DNA of 7,702 nt from Candidatus Omnitrophota bacterium (GTDB lineage: Bacteria > Omnitrophota > Koll11 > Gygaellales > Profunditerraquicolaceae): the NCBI GenBank assembly GCA_028717765.1, contig JAQUNE010000062.1, forward strand, positions 1 to 7,702, read 5' to 3'. The position numbers were made by a program, and so were the translations under genes. Positions 1 to 6,906 of this stretch are shown piece by piece (within the stretch, counting starts at the first letter, position 1; each line of letters opens with the position of its first letter). The notes below the pieces were generated by a model, which saw nothing but the letters and a program-made list of their open reading frames with translations, had not been told where the DNA came from and made no database searches.

Positions 1-853
1 CCGTATATTTCGGAGCGCTTCCGCCAATCGGCTCAAACATCGAAACACCTTGCGGATTAATATTACCGCCGGCAGCGATACCCATACCCCCCTGGATCAT
101 CGCACCCAAATCCGTAATAATATCTCCGAACATATTATCGGTAACAATCACATCAAACCATTCTGGATTCTTCACAAACCACATCGTAGTTGCATCCACG
201 TGGGCATAATCAGTGGTAATATCCGGATATTCCTTGGCTACTTCATGGAAAGCACGTTCCCAAAGATCCCAGGCAAAAGTTAAGACATTGGTCTTACCGC
301 AAAGCGTGAGTTTTTTCTTGCGGTTACGCTTACGGGTATACTCAAAGGCATAACGGATACAGCGTTCCACACCTTTACGTGTATTATAAGAAATCTGCAG
401 TGCCACCTCATCTTTGGTCCCCTTGGCTTGAAATTCTCCCATCCCTTTATAAAGGCCTTCGGAATTTTCCCGCACCACAACAAAATCGATATCCTCTGGT
501 TTTTTATCCTTCAACGGGCAGAAAGCTTGATTATAAAGTTTTATGGGGCGTAAATTAATATACTCATCCAGAGAGAAACGCAATTTAAGTAAGACTCCCG
601 TCTCTAAAATCCCCGGCTTTACATCCGGATGGCCAATTGCTCCAAGGTAAATTGCCTGATATTTCTTTAATTCAGCAATATCTTGATCATCCAAAGTCTT
701 CGAAGTTTTTAAGTAGCGCGCGCCTCCAAAATCAAAAACCTTAGATTCATATTTGAAACTAAATTTTTCACTGGCAGCTTTTAAAACCTTTAAGCCCTCT
801 TGAATTACCTCTGGCCCGGTCCCATCTCCGGGAATGACCGCAATTTTATACAT
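1..853 (-). CDS. leuB: 3-isopropylmalate dehydrogenase (isocitrate/isopropylmalate dehydrogenase family), 3' end missing
   Basis: Oxidative decarboxylation of 3-isopropylmalate to 2-oxoisocaproate with NAD(P)+ in the cytosol; this is the last dedicated step before leucine transamination. The first 284 residues are readable without a stop, and the family is usually about 350-365 aa. It opens with the nucleotide-fold start [16 protein letters not shown]. Family residues seen are Arg92 and Arg102 ([13 protein letters not shown]), Arg128 and Tyr135 ([11 protein letters not shown]), Lys187 (GKTNVL), and the metal-binding Asp220, Asp244 and Asp248 ([12 protein letters not shown]). The RENSEGLY loop resembles archaeal LeuB, homoisocitrate and tartrate dehydrogenases rather than the RELTGGIYFG loop of classic bacterial LeuB, and GGSAPKYT replaces the usual HGSAPDIAG. 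The ATG at 853 overlaps the leuD stop by 8 bases and follows a purine-rich AGGAAGGG site. The leuCD context favours isopropylmalate as substrate; homoisocitrate or tartrate/malate is less likely but not excluded. Confidence 0.85.
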   Translation of the reverse strand, partial: MYKIAVIPGDGTGPEVIQEGLKVLKAASEKFSFKYESKVFDFGGARYLKTSKTLDDQDIAELKKYQAIYLGAIGHPDVKPGILETGVLLKLRFSLDEYINLRPIKLYNQAFCPLKDKKPEDIDFVVVRENSEGLYKGMGEFQAKGTKDEVALQISYNTRKGVERCIRYAFEYTRKRNRKKKLTLCGKTNVLTFAWDLWERAFHEVAKEYPDITTDYAHVDATTMWFVKNPEWFDVIVTDNMFGDIITDLGAMIQGGMGIAAGGNINPQGVSMFEPIGGSAPKYT

Positions 854-1346
854 TTTTTCCCTTCCTGTGTTTCTTTACGTAATTCATCAGGCCGCCTTCT
901 TCTACAATTGACTGCAAAAATTGTGGGAAGGCCTGGGCCTGATAAATTTTATCTTGAGTTAGATTTTTTATTATACCACTGGAGAGATCTATTTCAAGTA
1001 TATCCCCTTCTTTAATATCGCCTGTATCTAAAAGCTCAACAAAGGGTAGACCGATATTGATCGCATTCCTAAAAAATATCCCCGCGAAACTACTGGCAAT
1101 TACCGCTGCCACGCCACAGCCTTTAATCGCCAAAGGCGCATGCTCGCGCGAAGAACCACAACCAAAGTTTTTTCCGGCAACGATAATATCCCCCGGCTTG
1201 ACATTTTTCACAAAATCCGGCGCAATGGTTTCCATACAATGACTACCCAACTCCTTTGCCTCGGTAGAAACCAGATATTTTGCCGCAATAATATCATCGG
1301 TATTAATATCATTGCCAAATTTATGCGCTTTACCTTTAATAAGCAT
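846..1346 (-). CDS. leuD: 3-isopropylmalate dehydratase small subunit
   Basis: Small (swivelling-domain) subunit of isopropylmalate isomerase. With LeuC it converts 2-isopropylmalate to 3-isopropylmalate through a dehydration/rehydration. It has 166 residues, the short form found in methanogens and many deep-branching bacteria; enterobacterial LeuD is about 200. Visible motifs are GNDINTDDI (residues 12-20), GKNFGCGSSREHAP (58-71, the substrate-binding SSRE stretch) and FFRNAINIGLP (91-101). The specificity loop reads KYLVST, with Val where methanogen homoaconitase has Arg, which favours isopropylmalate over homocitrate. The start ATG shares one base with the leuC stop (TAATG), and an AAGAGGT site lies about 9 bases upstream inside the end of leuC, so the two subunits are probably translationally coupled. 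Homoaconitase small subunit is the main alternative. Confidence 0.92.
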   Translation of the reverse strand: MLIKGKAHKFGNDINTDDIIAAKYLVSTEAKELGSHCMETIAPDFVKNVKPGDIIVAGKNFGCGSSREHAPLAIKGCGVAAVIASSFAGIFFRNAINIGLPFVELLDTGDIKEGDILEIDLSSGIIKNLTQDKIYQAQAFPQFLQSIVEEGGLMNYVKKHRKGKNV

Positions 1347-2611
1347 TATTTGCTTACCTCTTGCGGATGCGTAATTCTTCCGGCAATACTTGATGCTGCA
1401 GCTACCGCCGGATTTGAAAGATAAACTTCTGAAGCAGGGCTACCCATTCTGCCGATGAAATTACGGTTAGTTGTAGCAAGGCATCTTTCGCCTTGCGTTA
1501 GAATGCCAACGTGTCCGCCTAAACACGGGCCACAGGTAGGGGTAGAAAATACTCCGCCGGCTTTAACAAAAATTTCTGCCAAACCCTCTTTTACCGCTTG
1601 CAGATATATCTTTTGGGTCGCCGGGATGACAATTAACCTTAATCCGGGCTTAATTTTTTTCCCTTTTAATAACCTTGCCGCAATTCTTAAATCACTGATC
1701 CTGCCATTAGTACAAGAACCGATTACTACCTGATCCAGATGGATATCTTTTAAGTGGCTAACCGGCTTAACATTGCTGGGTAAATGCGGACAGGCAACTT
1801 GCGGTTCAAGCTTAGACACATCATAAGTATAGACTTTTTCATAATGCGCGTCTTTATCGCTCTTATAAATTTTAAATTTACGCTTAGAAGCTGCGCTAGC
1901 ATATTTTAAAGTAACTTCATCCGGCTCGATTAGGCCTGCCCTTGCCCCTGCTTCAATTGCCATATTACTCATGGCAAATCTATCATCCATGCCTAATTTT
2001 TTAATTATCGGCCCAGAAAACTCCATTGCCTTATATAGGGCTCCGTCAACTCCGATCGATCCAATGGTAAAAAGGATAAGGTCCTTGCCCCCCACCCATT
2101 TATTCAACTTACCCGTATAAATAAATTTAATTGAGGCCGGTACCTTAAACCAGCATTTTCCATCGACAAACGAACGCGCCAAATCTGTTGAACCTACCCC
2201 CGTTGAATAAACACCTAATGCCCCATAGGTACAAGTATGGGAATCTGCCCCGATTACCAAATCTCCCGGTAGCACCAATCCTAACTCAGGCAAAAGCGCA
2301 TGTTCAATACCCATGCAACCGATCTCAAAGTAGTTTTTAATTTTCTGCTCTTTGGCAAAATTTGCCAGGATTTTACATTGATTGGCACTTCTTAAATCCT
2401 TTGCCGGAGCAAAATGGTCAGGCACCAGGACTATTTTTTTTGCATCAAAAACTTTCTTTATCCCGGTTTTTTTAAATTCCGAAATTGCGATCGGCGCAGT
2501 AATATCATTACCCAAGCACAAGTCTACTCGAGCTTCAATGAAATCACCCGGATTGATCTCTTTTTTATCGGTATGGGCTAATAAAATCTTTTCAGCAATT
2601 GTGTAGGGCAT
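1346..2611 (-). CDS. leuC: 3-isopropylmalate dehydratase large subunit
   Basis: Catalytic [4Fe-4S] subunit of isopropylmalate isomerase, of the aconitase superfamily, acting with LeuD. It has 421 residues, matching the short LeuC/HacA class rather than the roughly 466-residue enterobacterial LeuC. Visible motifs are TIAEKIL at the N-terminus, VPDHFAP (63-69), [13 protein letters not shown] (121-133), VIGSCTNGR with Cys300, PTCGPCLGG with Cys360 and Cys363, and [12 protein letters not shown] near 381-392. The three cysteines are the cluster ligands of the family. The ATG at 2611 gives the expected family N-terminus. The 22 bases between the fabF stop and this ATG are pyrimidine-rich and contain no recognisable Shine-Dalgarno site. 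It is followed by leuD with a 1-base stop/start overlap. Homoaconitase large subunit is the alternative, but the leuB neighbour argues for leucine synthesis. Confidence 0.94.
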   Translation of the reverse strand: MPYTIAEKILLAHTDKKEINPGDFIEARVDLCLGNDITAPIAISEFKKTGIKKVFDAKKIVLVPDHFAPAKDLRSANQCKILANFAKEQKIKNYFEIGCMGIEHALLPELGLVLPGDLVIGADSHTCTYGALGVYSTGVGSTDLARSFVDGKCWFKVPASIKFIYTGKLNKWVGGKDLILFTIGSIGVDGALYKAMEFSGPIIKKLGMDDRFAMSNMAIEAGARAGLIEPDEVTLKYASAASKRKFKIYKSDKDAHYEKVYTYDVSKLEPQVACPHLPSNVKPVSHLKDIHLDQVVIGSCTNGRISDLRIAARLLKGKKIKPGLRLIVIPATQKIYLQAVKEGLAEIFVKAGGVFSTPTCGPCLGGHVGILTQGERCLATTNRNFIGRMGSPASEVYLSNPAVAAASSIAGRITHPQEVSK

Positions 2612-2633
2612 AGAAGAAAGTGCGTTTAGGAAA

Positions 2634-3878
2634 TTATTTAAATTTTCTTACGATGAGTGTGGCATTATGGCCGCCGAATCCTAAAGAATTTGACATACAG
2701 ACGTTTACCTCATGCTTACGCGCTGTATTAGGCACATAATCCAGATCACAATCAGGATCGGGGTATTCATAATTAATTGTCGGCGGGATAACTTTATCTC
2801 TTATGGCTAGACAACAAACCACAAATTCTACACCTCCGGCAGCTCCTAAAAGATGGCCGGTCATGGATTTAGTAGAGGAAATCATTACCTTTTTCGCGTA
2901 ATCCCCCATCGCCTTTTTGATCGATAAGGTTTCATATTTATCATTAAGCTTTGTTGAGGTGCCATGGGCATTAATATAATCAATCTGCTCAGGGGTAAGT
3001 TTAGCGTCAGCTAAAGCAATCTTCATTGCCCTGGCCGCACCATCTCCAGTCGGGTCCGGAGCAGTCATATGAAAGGCATCGCAAGACATACCGTATCCGA
3101 CAATCTCAGTTAAAATTTTCGCATTTCTCTTCTGGGCATGCTCCAATGTTTCTAAAATTACAATGCCGCATCCTTCGCCGATAACAAAACCATCGCGTTC
3201 GCGGTCAAAAGGACGGCTGGCTTTTTCCGGCTGGTCATTACGGGTAGAGAGGGCTTTTAAGGCACAAAATCCTCCCACACCAGTAGCTACAACACAGCTT
3301 TCCGTGCCTCCGGCAACCATCACATCCGCATCGCCGTATAAAAGCATCCTATAGGCATCTCCGATAGCATGCGAACCCGAAGCACAGGCAGTAGCAACAC
3401 AGGAATTAGGCCCTTTCAAACCAAAATTAATTGCCGTCTGGCCGCTAGCCTCGTTAACAATTAACATCGGGATCAAAAAAGGTGACATCCGGGAAACGCC
3501 CTTAAATAACATCACCTTATGCTCTTCCTCTATAGTATGCAAACTGCCAATTCCTGAGCCAATTAATACACCAATGCGTTCCCTGTTTTCTTTTTCCAAA
3601 TCCAGGCCTGATTGCTCAAGTGCCTGCTTTGTAGCGGCAACCGCGTATTGTCCGAATTTATCCATACGCTTGGTATCTTTAGTAGTCAGGCCATAAAGAG
3701 CAGGATTAAACCCCTTAACCTCCGCAGAAATCCGCGAATCAAATGGACTGGCATCAAAAGAAGTAGTCGGACCAACCCCGCCTTTTCCCTCCTGTAAGGA
3801 TTTCCAAAAAGTAGAAATCTCATTTCCTACTGGAGAGATAATTCCTAATCCTGTAACCACAATGCGTTTTTTTTCCAT
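2634..3878 (-). CDS. fabF: beta-ketoacyl-ACP synthase II
   Basis: Condenses malonyl-ACP with a growing acyl-ACP, the elongation step of type II fatty-acid synthesis. The product is 414 residues, a typical FabF length, and is a two-lobed thiolase fold. Active-site residues are visible: Cys165 in VATACASGS, His305 in NAHGTST and His342 in [12 protein letters not shown], with Lys337 just before the second His motif. The C-terminal NSLGFGGHN loop is the usual gating region. I chose the ATG at 3878 ([12 protein letters not shown]); an in-frame TTG two codons upstream (3884) would only add two residues. The only G-rich stretch upstream of the start lies in the 3' arm of a hairpin. It is separated from acpP by 68 bases and from leuC by 22. 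FabB is less likely given the C-terminal pattern and the acpP-fabF order. Confidence 0.96.
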   Translation of the reverse strand: MEKKRIVVTGLGIISPVGNEISTFWKSLQEGKGGVGPTTSFDASPFDSRISAEVKGFNPALYGLTTKDTKRMDKFGQYAVAATKQALEQSGLDLEKENRERIGVLIGSGIGSLHTIEEEHKVMLFKGVSRMSPFLIPMLIVNEASGQTAINFGLKGPNSCVATACASGSHAIGDAYRMLLYGDADVMVAGGTESCVVATGVGGFCALKALSTRNDQPEKASRPFDRERDGFVIGEGCGIVILETLEHAQKRNAKILTEIVGYGMSCDAFHMTAPDPTGDGAARAMKIALADAKLTPEQIDYINAHGTSTKLNDKYETLSIKKAMGDYAKKVMISSTKSMTGHLLGAAGGVEFVVCCLAIRDKVIPPTINYEYPDPDCDLDYVPNTARKHEVNVCMSNSLGFGGHNATLIVRKFK

Positions 3879-3888
3879 AATCAAAATT

Positions 3889-3915
3889 TACCCCGCCAAT
3901 GCTAATGGCGGGGTA
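3889..3915 (-). terminator. GC-rich hairpin between acpP and fabF (possible partial terminator / RNA processing element)
   Basis: In the transcript a perfect 10-bp stem forms between TACCCCGCCA (3915-3906) and TGGCGGGGTA (3898-3889), with a 7-base loop TTAGCAT. It is followed by AATTTTGATT and then the fabF ATG at 3878. Only four consecutive T residues follow, so it is at best a leaky intrinsic terminator and cannot fully separate fabF from acpP. The 3' arm contains the only G-rich candidate ribosome-binding stretch for fabF, so folding could also reduce fabF translation. Function is inferred; the structure itself is unambiguous. Confidence 0.6.
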
Positions 3916-3946
3916 TCTATTTTAAATTAACTAAAAGTAACCAACG

Positions 3947-4186
3947 TTATTTATTCCCGGATTTTTCTTCGATGTACTTGATGGCATCGCCAACAGTAGT
4001 AATCTTCTCTGCATCTTCATCCGGTATCTCAATGCCAAACTCTTCTTCTAAAGCCATTACCAACTCAACCGTATCCAGAGAATCTGCGCCCAAATCATCA
4101 ACAAATGATGCTTCTGGCGTGACCTCTTCAGGTTTTACACCCAGTTGTTCCGCTATAATTGATTTTACCTTATCTTGCACTGCCAT
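3947..4186 (-). CDS. acpP: acyl carrier protein
   Basis: Small acidic carrier that holds growing acyl chains as thioesters on 4'-phosphopantetheine and delivers them to FabD, FabH, FabF, FabG and PlsX in the cytosol. It has 79 residues, the normal ACP length, and forms a four-helix bundle. The attachment serine is Ser36 in [11 protein letters not shown], and the protein is rich in Glu and Asp as expected. The start ATG at 4186 is preceded by a near-perfect Shine-Dalgarno AAGGAGGA, the strongest in this window, consistent with the high level at which ACP is needed. The gene is separated from fabG and fabF by 63- and 68-base gaps, each holding a GC-rich hairpin, unlike the tight junctions elsewhere. 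It needs a phosphopantetheinyl transferase, which is not in this window. Confidence 0.98.
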   Translation of the reverse strand: MAVQDKVKSIIAEQLGVKPEEVTPEASFVDDLGADSLDTVELVMALEEEFGIEIPDEDAEKITTVGDAIKYIEEKSGNK

Positions 4187-4190
4187 TTAC

Positions 4191-4198
4191 TCCTCCTT
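4191..4198 (-). promoter_or_regulatory. strong ribosome-binding site of acpP
   Basis: The transcript reads AAGGAGGA four bases before the acpP ATG, an almost complete complement of the 16S rRNA 3' end. A small stem GCCC-TTGT-GGGC (4210-4199) abuts it on the 5' side without covering it. No other gene here has a comparably strong site, which fits selective high translation of ACP. Confidence 0.85.
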
Positions 4199-4210
4199 GC
4201 CCACAAGGGC

Positions 4211-4243
4211 ACACCCGCGCAATTCCTCTTAAGCGCGGGGTGT
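4211..4243 (-). other. GC-rich hairpin between fabG and acpP
   Basis: In the transcript ACACCCCGCGC (4243-4233) pairs with GCGCGGGTGT (4220-4211), giving 10 base pairs with one bulged C and a 12-base loop. It begins six bases after the fabG stop. The 3' arm is followed by GCCCTTGTGG rather than a T tract, so it is not a standard rho-independent terminator. A role as a pause, processing or 5'-end stabilising structure for the acpP message is inferred. Its 5' arm shares an ACCCCGC core with the hairpin on the other side of acpP. Confidence 0.6.
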
Positions 4244-4249
4244 TTGCTG

Positions 4250-4993
4250 TTAAGACATTACCATGCCGCCGTCAACTACGATGGTCTGTCCGGTAATATA
4301 GTTCGCTTCTTCAGATGCTAAAAATAAACAAGCATTTGCTACATCTAGTGGGAATCCTAGCCTATTCATCGGGATCAAGCTTAACATTTTCTCTTTGACT
4401 TCTTGCGGCAACTTCGCGGTCATCTCTGTCTGGATAAACCCAGGGGCAACCGCATTAATATTGATGTTACGACTGGCAAATTCCTTTGCCGTAGTTTTGG
4501 TCAAAGCAATGATTCCCGCCTTAGATGCAGAATAATTTGCCTGGCCAGGATTTCCGATAATGCCAATGATCGATGCAATATTAACGATTTTACCTCTACG
4601 CTGTTTCATCATCACCCGGGATACGGCTTTCGTACAGTTAAAAGTACCTTTAAGATTAACGTTTATTACCGCGTCCCAGTCCGCATCACTCATTCTTAAC
4701 ATCAGATTGTCTTTAGTGATGCCAGCGTTGTTAACTAATATATCAACCTTTGCGAATTTGTCAAGAATTTTATTTAAAGTTTCTTCAACCTTCGTATAAT
4801 CAACAACATTAAGCTCAACTGCCAAGGACTTTACCCCCAGGGCCTCTATCTGCCGGCTGGTCTCTTCTGCCTTGCTAAGATTGATATCGCTGATCACCAC
4901 ATCCGCGCCCTCTCTGGCGAAAGCCAGGGCAATCTCCCTGCCGATGCCTTGCGCCGAGCCTGTAACCAACACTAGATTATTCTTAAAACGCAT
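4250..4993 (-). CDS. fabG: 3-oxoacyl-ACP reductase (short-chain dehydrogenase)
   Basis: Reduces 3-oxoacyl-ACP to (R)-3-hydroxyacyl-ACP, the first reduction of each elongation cycle. It has 247 residues, the standard FabG length, with a single Rossmann-fold SDR domain. Visible motifs are TGSAQGIG (11-18) for the dinucleotide, NNAG (88-91), and the catalytic Ser141, Tyr154 and Lys158 (YSASK). The APGFIQTEM stretch (183-191) and C-terminal VDGG are typical of FabG. The glycine motif has Gln15 where E. coli FabG has Arg, and an Asp (residue 36) follows the second beta strand; both are features linked to NADH rather than NADPH use. The start lies one base after the fabD stop, and its GGAGGG ribosome-binding site is formed by the last two fabD glycine codons. 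Its position between fabD and acpP supports a true fatty-acid role over other SDR functions. Confidence 0.95.
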   Translation of the reverse strand: MRFKNNLVLVTGSAQGIGREIALAFAREGADVVISDINLSKAEETSRQIEALGVKSLAVELNVVDYTKVEETLNKILDKFAKVDILVNNAGITKDNLMLRMSDADWDAVINVNLKGTFNCTKAVSRVMMKQRRGKIVNIASIIGIIGNPGQANYSASKAGIIALTKTTAKEFASRNININAVAPGFIQTEMTAKLPQEVKEKMLSLIPMNRLGFPLDVANACLFLASEEANYITGQTIVVDGGMVMS

Positions 4994-4994
4994 C

Positions 4995-5924
4995 TTACCC
5001 TCCGCAAAGATTTGTCAGAATATCTTCTTTCTTTTCAATGCTCGTCACTTGCGCAGCCGGATCGATCTTACGCATTAAACCTTTTAAAATTTTTCCTGGC
5101 CCAAATTCAAAAAACTTATCTACGCCTTGAGCAAGCATAAAACGCATGGAATCTTCCCATAAAACCGGGCTATAGATCTGCTTCACCAGGTTTTCTTTAA
5201 TCTGGCTGGCTTTATTCTTCGGCAAGGCATCAACATTACTTACCAGAGGAACCTTTGGATCTTTCAGCGTAACTGTTGCCTCTAAAAATTTCCCGAATTC
5301 CGTCGCTGCTTCCTGCATCAACGGAGAATGAAAAGCGCCGCTTACCTCCAAATCAATTGCTTTTTTCGCGCCTTGATTCAAGGCTAATGCTTTTACCTGT
5401 TCAATAGCTTCTTTTTTTCCGGAAATTACAATCTGCCCGGGACAATTCAAATTAGCTAAATAGGCTCCGGGAATAGAAGCACAGATATCTTTTAATACTT
5501 CCCGGTCCATGCCAATAATTGCTGCCATTGTGCCGGGATTTTTCACTGCTGCTGCATTCATCAATTCTGCCCTCTTACGCACCAGTTTCAAAACGTCAGG
5601 AAAATTTAAAACCTCTGCTGCTACCAACGCGGCATATTCTCCAAGGCTTAACCCCGCAACATAGCTAACTCCTAACTCCTGGCTCCTGACTCCTGACTTA
5701 AACGCCTCAAATGCCGCAATATCCACTGTGAGCACAGCAGGCTGACAGATATTCGTCATCTTCAACGAATCTGGATTTCCCGCGCAACAGGTTTCTTTTA
5801 AATTAAATCCCAAAACCTGATTTGCTTTTTCAAAGATCTCGTCACTGCCTGGGAAAGCCTCGCAGAGGTCTTTTCCCATACCTATATATTGGCTGCCCTG
5901 TCCGGCAAAAAGGTATCCTACCAT
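4995..5924 (-). CDS. fabD: malonyl-CoA:ACP S-malonyltransferase
   Basis: Transfers malonyl from coenzyme A to ACP, supplying the extender unit for FabH and FabF. From the ATG at 5924 it has 309 residues, equal to E. coli FabD. It starts MVGYLFAGQGSQ, with the oxyanion GQGSQ motif at 8-12. Nucleophile Ser93 sits in GLSLGEYAAL (most homologues have GHSLGE), Arg118 is in the RKRAELM helix and catalytic His199 in GAFHSPLM. A longer TTG start at 5945 would add seven residues with no family counterpart and lies deep in fabH, so I reject it. The chosen start overlaps the fabH stop by 7 bases. Just before the active-site elbow, residues 77-87 (SGVRSQELGVS) appear several residues longer than in other FabDs as I remember them, and are encoded by a degenerate tandem heptamer repeat. 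The reading frame is intact. Confidence 0.95.
   Translation of the reverse strand: MVGYLFAGQGSQYIGMGKDLCEAFPGSDEIFEKANQVLGFNLKETCCAGNPDSLKMTNICQPAVLTVDIAAFEAFKSGVRSQELGVSYVAGLSLGEYAALVAAEVLNFPDVLKLVRKRAELMNAAAVKNPGTMAAIIGMDREVLKDICASIPGAYLANLNCPGQIVISGKKEAIEQVKALALNQGAKKAIDLEVSGAFHSPLMQEAATEFGKFLEATVTLKDPKVPLVSNVDALPKNKASQIKENLVKQIYSPVLWEDSMRFMLAQGVDKFFEFGPGKILKGLMRKIDPAAQVTSIEKKEDILTNLCGG
4998..5003 (-). promoter_or_regulatory. fabG ribosome-binding site inside the end of fabD
   Basis: GGAGGG in the transcript is both the final Gly-Gly codons of fabD and a good Shine-Dalgarno site four bases before the fabG ATG (4993), with the fabD stop TAA lying between. This layout favours re-initiation by ribosomes finishing fabD. 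Confidence 0.75.
5666..5698 (-). repeat. degenerate tandem heptamer repeat inside fabD
   Basis: On the plus strand four adjacent 7-base units read TAACTCC, TAACTCC, TGGCTCC and TGACTCC, followed by a partial TGACT. On the coding strand this is a GGAGTYA-type heptamer. It encodes about residues 76-86 of FabD, just before the nucleophile elbow. Since 7 is not a multiple of 3, gain or loss of a single unit would shift the frame. Such short GC/AT-mixed heptamer arrays are usually intergenic, so their presence in a core gene is unusual. Confidence 0.8.
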
Positions 5925-6892
5925 TCGATTAAACAGGCTCCCCAAACTAGGCCAGCGCCAAAAGCATCAAGAAGAATAATATCCCCTTTTTTTACTTTTC
6001 CATTTTTCACTGCTTCACATAAAGCCGTAGCAGTAGAAGCAGAAGACATATTCCCGAATTTTTCGATATTCAGATAAATTTTTTCCTCTGATAAGCCTAA
6101 TTTTTTTGCTACTGCCATAATAATCCTGGCATTGGCCTGATGGGGAATCACTATATCCACATCAGAAAATTTAAGTTTTGCCTGCTCTAATACTTTTTTC
6201 GCAGCTTCTGTCATGATCGTTACTGCCAGTTTAAATAATTCATTACCTTGCATCTTAATATAATGCATCCTGTTATCTATAGTCTGATGAGTTGCCGGTA
6301 ATCTTGAGCCGCCTGCCGGAACATTTAATAATTCCGTCATCCCGTCACTTCCCAAATAAGTAGAAATTATCCCACCGGATTTAACTTCTGAAAGAATCGC
6401 CGCCCCTGCCCCATCACCAAATAAAACACAGGTATTCCTGTCTTTCCAGTCAGTAATCGAAGAAAGCACTTCTGTGCCGACCACTAAAGCGTTTTTGTAA
6501 AATCCGCTAGCAATAAACTGCTGGGCTGTAGCTAAGGCATAGACAAAACCGGCACAAGCGGCTGAAATATCAAAACAGGCTGCTCTTTTCGCGCCGAGCT
6601 TCGCCTGGACAAAACAAGCAGTAGAAGGAAACTGCATATCAGGGGTGATCGTAGCAACGATAATTAAATCCAAGTCTTGCGCTTTTAATTTAGCGTTTCT
6701 TAAAGCATCTTCCGCGGCTTTGACAGCCAGATCAGAAGCCGCTTCATTGTTACCAACAAGGTGGCGCTCTTTGATACCCGTGCGAGTGGTAATCCACTCA
6801 TCCGAAGTATCTACCATTTTTTCTAAATCTTTATTGGTAAGAATTTTCTCCGGTATGTACTCGCCTACGCTGATTATCCCTACTTTTTTCAT
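5918..6892 (-). CDS. fabH: beta-ketoacyl-ACP synthase III
   Basis: Starts fatty-acid chains by condensing an acyl-CoA primer (acetyl-CoA or a branched short acyl-CoA) with malonyl-ACP, and so influences the straight- versus branched-chain fatty-acid balance. It has 324 residues, a normal FabH length. The catalytic triad is visible: Cys113 in SAACAGF, His251 in IPHQAN and Asn281 in FGNMSSAS. WITTRTGIKERH (33-44) and the GDGAGAAIL stretch (159-167) are also FabH signatures. Phe88 (QFPST) corresponds to the primer-pocket Phe87 of E. coli FabH, so the primer cannot be decided from this residue. The start ATG at 6892 is 14 bases after the plsX stop, with a weak purine-rich AAGAAAGAG upstream. It overlaps fabD by 7 bases. 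The plsX-fabH-fabD order is classic for bacteria. Confidence 0.97.
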   Translation of the reverse strand: MKKVGIISVGEYIPEKILTNKDLEKMVDTSDEWITTRTGIKERHLVGNNEAASDLAVKAAEDALRNAKLKAQDLDLIIVATITPDMQFPSTACFVQAKLGAKRAACFDISAACAGFVYALATAQQFIASGFYKNALVVGTEVLSSITDWKDRNTCVLFGDGAGAAILSEVKSGGIISTYLGSDGMTELLNVPAGGSRLPATHQTIDNRMHYIKMQGNELFKLAVTIMTEAAKKVLEQAKLKFSDVDIVIPHQANARIIMAVAKKLGLSEEKIYLNIEKFGNMSSASTATALCEAVKNGKVKKGDIILLDAFGAGLVWGACLIEW

Positions 6893-6906
6893 TCCACTCT
6901 TTCTTG

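Noticed and set aside
50..483. Open frames of 77 aa (plus strand) and 67 aa (minus strand) near the left edge
   Set aside because: Both lie in the wrong frame over leuB, which reads continuously from 853 to the left edge with clear family motifs.
2612..2700. Separate promoter for leuCDB within the 3' end of fabF
   Set aside because: There are AT-rich patches and a CATAAT sequence, but no -35 match at proper spacing that I could defend.
3163..3354. Plus-strand open frames over fabF and the other genes
   Set aside because: They resemble no protein family, lack plausible ribosome-binding sites and are antisense to well-supported genes.
3879..3884. fabF start at TTG 3884
   Set aside because: ATG two codons downstream gives [10 protein letters not shown], the usual N-terminus. 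The TTG has better spacing to a GGGG stretch, so it is not fully excluded, but it is less likely.
4211..4243. Rho-independent terminator after fabG
   Set aside because: The stem is strong but no T run follows on the transcript strand, so I list it only as a hairpin.
5925..5945. Longer fabD starting at TTG 5945
   Set aside because: The extra seven residues have no counterpart in FabD proteins, and the ATG at 5924 gives exactly the family N-terminus.
6020..6050. Short GCAGTAGAAGCAGAAG-like repetition in fabH
   Set aside because: It simply encodes the conserved Ser/Ala/Thr-rich SSASTATA stretch next to the catalytic Asn, so protein conservation explains it.
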